Shown here in pieces: positions 58,798-64,000 of a stretch of DNA of 64,000 nt. Position numbers and translations under genes: made by a program. A model generated the notes under the pieces. That model worked only from the letters and a program-made list of their open reading frames with translations. It was not told the DNA's origin and searched no databases. The stretch lies in the NCBI GenBank assembly GCA_019422105.1, contig JAHZDZ010000006.1:1-64000 (forward strand), read 5' to 3'. How positions within the stretch are numbered: the stretch's first letter is position 1; the number at the start of each line of letters is the position of its first letter. The stretch comes from Bacillota bacterium. GTDB taxonomy: Bacteria; Bacillota; Clostridia; Lachnospirales; Anaerotignaceae.

Positions 58798-58826
58798 TTG
58801 ACAACCCTTAACAGGGATTGTAAAGT
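58798..58826 (+). promoter_or_regulatory. Putative promoter of the mnmA leader
   Basis: TTGACA (58798-58803), 17-base spacer, TAAAGT (58821-58826). An imperfect direct repeat GTAAAGTAATAGG / GTAAAGTAACAGG (58820 and 58841) lies at the expected start region. Confidence 0.55.
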
Positions 58827-58894
58827 AATAGGCAGGACGGTAAAGTAACAGGGTATTTGTCTTAGACTGTAAAATAAACTTGTTATTATTGTTT

Positions 58895-59026
58895 GAAAAC
58901 GGGGGCTTGGAGGTGTAGCGCCCCAATTTAATCCGAAAACGGGATTGCCCGTTTGAGGAAAAGCCCTGGTTTCAAGGGGTTGACGATAGTAAAAATTTGT
59001 GCGAAGAAACAGGGCTTTATACCTCT
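58895..59026 (+). ncRNA. Structured leader RNA upstream of mnmA
   Basis: Stems in order: GGGG/CCCC (58901-58904 with 58921-58924), AAACGGG/CCCGTTT (58937-58943 with 58948-58954) and a long helix AAAGCCCTGGTTTC (58960-58973) with GAAACAGGGCTTT (59006-59018, one bulged G), extended by GAGG/CCTC (58955-58958 with 59022-59025). No ORF fits. I do not recognise the riboswitch class. Confidence 0.55.
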
Positions 59027-59068
59027 GTAAGATTCAAAAATGTTCCAAAGGAGTTTTTTTGACGGGCA

Positions 59069-59095
59069 AAGGCAGACAAAGGTCTGCCTTATTTT
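59069..59095 (+). terminator. Attenuator-like hairpin before mnmA
   Basis: AAGGCAGAC pairs with GTCTGCCTT, followed by ATTTTAT. It ends about 28 bases before the mnmA start, suitable for premature termination in the leader. Confidence 0.65.
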
Positions 59096-59122
59096 ATGCG
59101 ATATACTTGGAGGTTGATTTTT

Positions 59123-60205
59123 TTGGGAAAGGGAAAAGTAGTGGTAGGTATGTCAGGCGGTGTTGACAGCTCTGTTGCGGCTTACCTTCTGAAAAAGGAG
59201 GGCTATGACGTAATCGGTGTCACCATGCAGATTTGGCAGGACGAGGTCAGAGAGGAGATTGAGGATAACGGGGGCTGCTGCGGACTTTCCGCTGTGGATG
59301 ATGCAAGAAGGGTGGCCAACAGGCTTGATATTCCTTATTATGTTATGAACTTTAAAAATGATTTTAAAAAATATGTCATTGATTATTTTATTGATGAGTA
59401 TAAAAGGGGAAGAACGCCAAATCCCTGTATTGCCTGTAACCGCTATGTGAAATGGGAATCACTTTTGACGAGGGCAAAGCAGATAGGGGCGGATTTTATT
59501 GCTACAGGGCACTATGCCAAAATAGCAAGGTATCCCGAAACGGGAAGGTACTGTTTGCAGGCGTCCAAAACAGAGGCCAAGGATCAGACCTATGCCCTCT
59601 ATAATCTGACGCAAGGTCAGCTTGCGTCAACCCTTATGCCGGTTGGAGCGTATGCCAAGGATGAAATAAGAGAAATTGCCCAGGAAATTGGATTGTCTGT
59701 TGCCCTGAAAAAGGACAGTCAGGAAATCTGCTTTATACCGGACCATGATTACGGCTCTTTTATTGAAAAGGAGACTGGTGGGAAGCCGGCGGAGGGCTGG
59801 TTTGTCGATATGGACGGAAATCGTCTTGGAAGGCATAAGGGCATAGTCCATTATACAGTAGGTCAGCGAAAGGGCCTTGGCGTAACCTTTGGAAAGCCTA
59901 TGTATGTCTATGCCATTCAGCCTGAAAGCAATCAGGTTGTTTTGTGTGACAATGACAGTCTGTTTCAGAAAAGAGTGCTTGTGACCGATTTGAATTTTAT
60001 GACGGTTGAAGGGCTGGAGGGTGAAAAAAGAGTGCTGGGCAAAATAAGATACAGCCATAAAAAAGCACCCTGTACCATAAAAATGATGGGGGATGGCAGA
60101 GTGGAATGTATCTTTGATGAGCCGCAAAGAGCTATCACGCCGGGACAGGCCGCGGTTTTTTATGATGGGGAATATGTTCTGGGCGGCGGAACAATAGAGG
60201 GATGA
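59123..60205 (+). CDS. mnmA: tRNA-specific 2-thiouridylase MnmA
   Basis: A 360-aa enzyme adding the 2-thio group to U34 of Lys, Glu and Gln tRNAs. The start is TTG (GKGKVVVGMSGGVDSS) with TTGGAGG about 9 bases before it; an ATG 9 codons upstream would read through that site. PP-loop GMSGGVDSSVAAYLL near residues 9-22, first Cys in PNPCIACNRYVKW, GADFIATGHYAKI, second Cys in DSQEICFIPDHDYG. The sulfur comes from cysteine desulfurase, encoded upstream. A long structured leader precedes it. Confidence 0.95.
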   Translation: MGKGKVVVGMSGGVDSSVAAYLLKKEGYDVIGVTMQIWQDEVREEIEDNGGCCGLSAVDDARRVANRLDIPYYVMNFKNDFKKYVIDYFIDEYKRGRTPNPCIACNRYVKWESLLTRAKQIGADFIATGHYAKIARYPETGRYCLQASKTEAKDQTYALYNLTQGQLASTLMPVGAYAKDEIREIAQEIGLSVALKKDSQEICFIPDHDYGSFIEKETGGKPAEGWFVDMDGNRLGRHKGIVHYTVGQRKGLGVTFGKPMYVYAIQPESNQVVLCDNDSLFQKRVLVTDLNFMTVEGLEGEKRVLGKIRYSHKKAPCTIKMMGDGRVECIFDEPQRAITPGQAAVFYDGEYVLGGGTIEG

Positions 60206-60431
60206 AGATGGTGGAGGCAAGGACTTTATCAGTTCGTTTCAGACCGTCAAAAAACGGTATCTGCTGTCCAAATCTGTAAGTTTTGAACAGACTGGATGAA
60301 AATCCGCTCAAAATGCTTCGCTTAATCTTGTTATGGTTAAAAAAAGGCGGTTACCCAGAACCCAAAACAAGGATAGTTGCCAGTATAAAAGAAGGACGAT
60401 ACAGGCCGTTTGGCATAGGGGTTTTATTTTC

Positions 60432-60475
60432 AAAAAGAGTGCCTCGGAGAGTTTTAAGTCCGGGCACTCTTTTTC
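60432..60475 (+). terminator. mnmA terminator
   Basis: AAAGAGTGCC pairs with GGGCACTCTTT, with T run. The stretch 60206-60431 between mnmA and here has no supported ORF. Confidence 0.85.
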
Positions 60476-60513
60476 TATGCTGTATATGGCACTTTAAATA
60501 TGTAAAGCCATTG

Positions 60514-61329
60514 CTATTTTATCTGGGAAAGGGGTACAAATACAGGTTTTCTGTTCTGAAAGAGGGTAATTTCTTCAAAACCTGCATCCTCCAGTGCATC
60601 ATAGGCAGCATCAAAGTATCCTGCAATGCTCTCAGGATTGTGTGAATCGCTTCCCACGGTAATGATTCTGCCTCCCAATTCGTGGTAGCGCTCTAATATT
60701 GCCTGCTGGGGATGAGTCTGTCCCAATCCGTATTTAAAACCGGAGGTATTGATTTCCAGTCCCTTTTCTTTTCGGATGACAGTTTTCAAAATCTCATCAA
60801 TAATTTCGCTGTAATCCTCGTAACGAAGATCCTTATCCTCATAAGGGCTGTAGCGGTTGATATAGTCAACGTGACCGTACACATGAAAACAGTCGAAGAG
60901 CTCTATATTTTCCAATACGGATTCAAAATAGCGGTGAAATGCTTCTTCCTTTGATTTCCCTCTGAAAAAATCGAATCCGAACAGTTCTTTTTTGTCTACA
61001 CAATGGGATGAACCGATAATGAAGTCAAAATAATTTTCCTGGCAGAATTCCTCTATTTCATCTTTCAGATAGGGCTGAAGTCCCATTTCAACGCCTATTT
61101 TGATACTGATTTTATCGCCGTAGCGCTCCTTCATGTTTTGTATGGAGGCGGCATATTTTTTATAATCTATCTGAAAGGGAAAGTCGGGATCGGGATAATC
61201 AAAATCCACATGATCCGTAATGGCGATTTCTTTCAGTCCCAACTGTACTGCTCTTTCCACCATAGAAGACATGGAAGCGTCACTGTCTGAAGAAAATTTT
61301 GTATGCATATGATAATCTGCGTAAAACAT
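60514..61329 (-). CDS. PHP-domain histidinol-phosphatase (HisJ/HisK-like)
   Basis: The protein has 271 aa, starting at MFYADYHMHTKFSSD because AAAGGAG lies 8 bases upstream. Metal ligands: HMHT (near 7-9), ITDHVD, EMG, IGSSH, YGHVDYINRY and VGSDSHNPESI, in the order of the PHP fold. Family enzymes hydrolyse histidinol phosphate, but no his gene lies nearby, so another phosphoester is possible. It is transcribed alone. Confidence 0.9.
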   Translation of the reverse strand: MFYADYHMHTKFSSDSDASMSSMVERAVQLGLKEIAITDHVDFDYPDPDFPFQIDYKKYAASIQNMKERYGDKISIKIGVEMGLQPYLKDEIEEFCQENYFDFIIGSSHCVDKKELFGFDFFRGKSKEEAFHRYFESVLENIELFDCFHVYGHVDYINRYSPYEDKDLRYEDYSEIIDEILKTVIRKEKGLEINTSGFKYGLGQTHPQQAILERYHELGGRIITVGSDSHNPESIAGYFDAAYDALEDAGFEEITLFQNRKPVFVPLSQIK

Positions 61330-61551
61330 AAAACCACTCCTTTGTATAGAAAGCAAACTGGAAATAAGTATATCATTTTTTTCAGATAAGTTCAAACAAA
61401 GATGCGTTTCCTCTTTATTTATTCGGCAATATATAAAGGCGTTGTTTGTATGGGAAAGCGTATTTTTATGCATACTTTACTTGATAGAAAGGAAAGATAT
61501 TACTGAATTTAAGAGGAAGTTTTTTGTTTCCTTGTGGATTTAGTCAATTTT

Positions 61552-61568
61552 TGTTAAATCTATGTAAA
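61552..61568. promoter_or_regulatory. Possible Pho box before the phosphate transporter
   Basis: On the minus strand TTTACA, 5 bases, TTAACA gives two PhoP-type hexamers 11 bases apart, 105 bases before the Na/Pi gene. Only two of the usual four repeats are clear. The rest of the gap 61330-61672 shows nothing else I can name. Confidence 0.4.
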
Positions 61569-61672
61569 GTTTATTGATTCCTATTTGAGGAAATGTTAAT
61601 TTAAAGGGGATTTAAGAAGAGGAAGAGAATAGAAAAACAAGGGTGTTTTTAAAATTGCCAGGAGGGTAAAAA

Positions 61673-63364
61673 ATGGAGGGTATCAGTTACTTGGATATTA
61701 TACTGCCGTTTGCCGGAGGATTGGGGTTATTTATCTACGGTATGCAGATTATGGCGCAGGGGCTGCAAAACGCTGCCGGGTCAAAAATGAAAAAGCTTCT
61801 TGAGGTACTAACAAACAACAAGTTTTTAGGCGTCCTTCTCGGAGCTTTTATTACGGCCATTATTCAAAGCTCGTCTGCTACAACAGTTATGGTTGTCGGC
61901 TTTGTAAATGCCGGAATCATGAATTTGGCCCAGGCCATAGGTGTTATTATGGGTGCCAATATCGGCACAACGGCAACCGGATGGATTGTGTCAAGCGTTG
62001 AGTGGGCAAAGTTTTTAAATCCGACCTTTTTAGCGCCGGCAGCCGTTATGACAGGTGTTATTATCATGATGGCGGCGAAAAAAACAAAATATAAGGAAAT
62101 TGCGTCTATTATTGTAGGATTCGGTATTTTATTTATCGGTATTACCATGATGTCCGATGCGGTATATCCCCTGCGGGATTCTCCGACATTCCGTTCCATG
62201 TTTGCGACCTTGGGAAAAAATCCAATACTGGGCGTTTTGGCGGGTGCGGTGGTAACAGGTATTATTCAAAGCTCCTCCGCCTCTGTGGGTATCCTTCAAA
62301 CCTTAGCCGCAAGCGGACTGGTTCCCATTAATGCGGCGGTTTACATCATTATGGGCCAGAATATCGGTACCTGCGTCACAGCGCTCCTCTCAAGTATCGG
62401 CGCCAGCAAAAACGCGAAATGCGCCGCTTATATGCATCTGATGTTCAATGTCATAGGCTCTGTTATATTCAGTATCATTGCGATTGTGTTTTTCCAGATG
62501 ATAAATCCGACAGCCGGCGTACTGCCTATTACACAGACAGAAATAAGCGCCGTGCATACTGCCTTTAATGTGGCGAATACTATCATCCTTTTCCCATTTT
62601 CTGGCCTTATCATTTTTCTGGCAAAAAAGCTTGCCAGAAACAGCGGGACAGAAGCGGAGGAGGAGTCCGTACTTATGCATCTGGACGACAGGGTATTGGA
62701 AACACCCTCATTTGCGGTGCAAAGCGCTGTGAAGGAGGTAGTACGTCTTGGCAGAATGGTAGAGGAGAATGTGTATACTGCCATTGACGCCATATTTGAG
62801 AAGGACGAGTCTAAAATTGAAGGGGTTGTCAGGCGGGAGAAAACAGTGGACAGCCTGAGCGACGGTATAACGGAATATCTGGTGAAAATCTGCGGCCTTC
62901 ACATAAACGAGCAGGAAAACAATGTGGTTACGAGCCTGATGCACATTGTGGGAGACATGGAAAGAGTAAGCGACCACTGTGAGAATCTGGCGGAGCTGGG
63001 AGAGCTGATGATTAAGGAAAATACCAGCTTTTCAGAGGTTGCACAGGGGGAATTGAGGGAAATGGTGGAGCTGTCTGCAAAGAGCTATGTCAATGCAGTA
63101 AACGCGCTGGAATTTTCCGATATTAAATACGCCAGAGAAGTTGTCAAGGAAGAGGACACGGTGGACGATATTGAATCTGAGCTTCGTGACAGGCACATTC
63201 ACCGTCTTGCCAATAACCAGTGCAATACAGCGGCAGGCATAGTATTTTTGGATACACTGACCAACATGGAGAGGATTTCAGATCATGCTCTGAACATTGC
63301 TCAGGTTGTTCTCAATGACAGCAGACAGGCAAAAAGCCTGAAGCTTGTTGGCAATAATGCTTAA
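61673..63364 (+). CDS. Na/Pi cotransporter family protein with PhoU-like domain
   Basis: The protein has 563 aa. Two repeats of the NptA-type transporter carry the QSSSAT motif (AIIQSSSATTVMVVGFVNAG and GIIQSSSASVGILQTLAASG), with about eight to nine membrane helices (residues 1-320). Residues about 340-555 form a PhoU-like three-helix regulator (VLETPSFAVQSAVKEVVRLGRMVEENVYTAIDAIFEK; LMHIVGDMERVSDHCENLAELGELM; NMERISDHALNIAQVV). It probably takes up inorganic phosphate coupled to sodium. The ribosome binding site AGGAGG is strong. Confidence 0.95.
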   Translation: MEGISYLDIILPFAGGLGLFIYGMQIMAQGLQNAAGSKMKKLLEVLTNNKFLGVLLGAFITAIIQSSSATTVMVVGFVNAGIMNLAQAIGVIMGANIGTTATGWIVSSVEWAKFLNPTFLAPAAVMTGVIIMMAAKKTKYKEIASIIVGFGILFIGITMMSDAVYPLRDSPTFRSMFATLGKNPILGVLAGAVVTGIIQSSSASVGILQTLAASGLVPINAAVYIIMGQNIGTCVTALLSSIGASKNAKCAAYMHLMFNVIGSVIFSIIAIVFFQMINPTAGVLPITQTEISAVHTAFNVANTIILFPFSGLIIFLAKKLARNSGTEAEEESVLMHLDDRVLETPSFAVQSAVKEVVRLGRMVEENVYTAIDAIFEKDESKIEGVVRREKTVDSLSDGITEYLVKICGLHINEQENNVVTSLMHIVGDMERVSDHCENLAELGELMIKENTSFSEVAQGELREMVELSAKSYVNAVNALEFSDIKYAREVVKEEDTVDDIESELRDRHIHRLANNQCNTAAGIVFLDTLTNMERISDHALNIAQVVLNDSRQAKSLKLVGNNA

Positions 63365-63462
63365 AGCTTAGTAAATGTTGTGCAGTAACGATGTATTTCA
63401 GCGGAGAATCTCAAAATCCGCGGTTTTCGGTACATTTGCTGCACGAATGACTGTTTTTGCCG

Positions 63463-63493
63463 TACGCCTGTACAAGCGGCTTGTACTGGCGTA
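63463..63493. repeat. 31-bp near-perfect palindrome
   Basis: TACGCCTGTACAAG-CGG-CTTGTACTGGCGTA: 13 of 14 positions pair, with one T-T mismatch. It lies between the Na/Pi gene and its terminator at 63531. Confidence 0.75.
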
Positions 63494-63530
63494 CTTCTTG
63501 AGCATTTTTTTCTCGGCTTTTATGGTATTT

Positions 63531-63563
63531 AAAAGCAGGCATATACTATGCCTGCTTTTTTGT
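63531..63563 (+). terminator. Terminator of the Na/Pi cotransporter gene
   Basis: AAAGCAGGCATA pairs perfectly with TATGCCTGCTTT around a 3-base loop, with T run. Confidence 0.93.
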
Positions 63564-63670
63564 GTCGTTATTTTGAAAATTGTGCTCTGCAAAAATACGA
63601 TTGTATAGCGGGTAAAACAGGATTATGCATATGGAAAGGGCTTTGGCAGCGGACAAAGGATAACCGGCAT

Positions 63671-64000
63671 TTACATTGGCTTCAGATTTTTATTGAGACG
63701 GCTTAACATCCATTCCATACGGCTTTTACGGCCTGCATCTGTCTTTGCATCGAAGTATGCGCGCGTATATGTTTTTTGAACTGACGGCGGCATTTTTTGA
63801 AAGTTGGAAAAGGCGGGTTCGTAAGGCTTAAGGTAAGTCATTAAAAGTTCTGTCTGCTCTTTTGTGACAGCCGGTGCTTTGGGGGCGTCCCATTGACCGT
63901 TATCTTTTGCCGCCTGTATTTTCTGCCTGCCATAATCTGTCATCAATCCTTGCTTTTCCAGGTACTGCGCCAATGCTTTATTTTTTTCTGACCACTTGCT
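63671..64000 (-). CDS. YdeI/OmpD-associated family protein, 5' end outside window
   Basis: The frame runs off the right edge (the last codons in the window read SKWSEKNKALAQYLEKQGLM), so only the C-terminal 109 residues are seen. KALAQYLEKQGLMTDYGRQKIQAAKDNGQWDAP and SRMEWMLSRLNKNLKPM match the YdeI family (bacteriocin-protection or OmpD-associated), which ends with a conserved RK-rich helix. Function is unsettled. The stop codon is at 63671. Confidence 0.85.
   Translation of the reverse strand, partial: SKWSEKNKALAQYLEKQGLMTDYGRQKIQAAKDNGQWDAPKAPAVTKEQTELLMTYLKPYEPAFSNFQKMPPSVQKTYTRAYFDAKTDAGRKSRMEWMLSRLNKNLKPM

Noticed and set aside
59055..59172. Leader peptide with AAAGGAG and TTG before mnmA
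   Set aside because: A frame starting TTG ACG GGC does exist, but it passes through the hairpin into mnmA in another frame and shows no regulatory codon run.
60283..60645. 120-codon ORF after mnmA
   Set aside because: It runs through the mnmA terminator hairpin and antisense to the PHP gene, with no ribosome binding site.
63375..63608. 77-codon ORF after the Na/Pi gene
   Set aside because: It crosses the 31-bp palindrome and the terminator, with no ribosome binding site.

Overview
The window looks like chromosome from an anaerobic, endospore-forming, low-to-mid GC Clostridia (Bacillota), probably in or near Lachnospirales/Lachnospiraceae. The evidence is the complete spoIIIA operon, spoIIP, a collagen-like spore-surface type protein, an alanyl T-box leader, a preQ1 riboswitch, strong AGGAGG ribosome binding sites, and several gene orders typical of this class (yqeG-aroE-aroK-aroQ-efp; nusB-xseA-xseB-ispA-dxs-tlyA-nadK-argR-recN; iscR-iscS-iscU-mnmA). 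The species assignment is inference. I see no prophage, no CRISPR array and no intact insertion sequence.

Layout. 1-0.7 kb: 36-bp tandem repeats, one copy of a hairpin-rich dispersed repeat, and tRNA-Gly and tRNA-Val. 0.8-3.7 kb: a 50-aa conserved-looking small protein, a secreted YHYH protein and a MocR-type PLP regulator. 3.8-6.9 kb: T-box plus alaS. 7.1-12.2 kb: WYL regulator, a possible structured RNA, TauE-like exporter, FAD-dependent dehydrogenase and a 4Fe-4S protein. 12.3-15.8 kb (minus strand): yqeG, aroE, aroK, aroQ, efp and a CD1247-type zinc ribbon protein. 15.9-24.8 kb: spoIIP, a membrane protein, ftsH, a HAD phosphatase, a sugar acetyltransferase, a collagen-like protein, a repeat-rich gap, then DUF402, radC and pspC. 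25-27.4 kb (minus): a secreted protein, a MITE-like element, and a queL-like/queT pair under a preQ1 riboswitch. 27.7-34.3 kb: two unrelated-subtype DAHP synthases flanking a cation exporter, followed by tyrA, aroA and an SGNH esterase. 34.5-39.4 kb: Met-rich secreted stalk-domain protein, AraC regulator, EamA exporter, DUF2000 and an orphan LytTR regulator. 39.7-45 kb: spoIIIAA-AH. 45.2-45.5 kb: second, inverted copy of the dispersed repeat. 46-55.5 kb: Asp23/Gls24, then the nusB-to-recN operon. 55.8-60.2 kb: XRE regulator, iscR-iscS-iscU, and a long structured leader before mnmA. 60.5-64 kb: PHP phosphatase, Na/Pi cotransporter and a truncated YdeI-like gene.

How the genes fit together. Two aro clusters together supply DAHP synthase (two types), AroQ, AroE, AroK, AroA and TyrA; aroB, aroC and the Phe and Trp branches are not here. 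spoIIP and spoIIIA act at engulfment and in the mother-cell-to-forespore channel, and each has a matching sigma-E-like promoter. IscS and IscU assemble Fe-S clusters, and IscS-type sulfur transfer also feeds MnmA. QueL and QueT would salvage queuosine precursors for tRNA modification.

The most interesting unexplained material is non-coding: a candidate structured RNA with its own terminator (8.39-8.55 kb), a roughly 300-nt structured leader ahead of mnmA (58.83-59.10 kb), a palindromic repeat family seen at four loci (one a 91-bp tandem array, one flanked by 14-bp direct repeats), and a MITE-like hairpin-ended element (26.04-26.21 kb).
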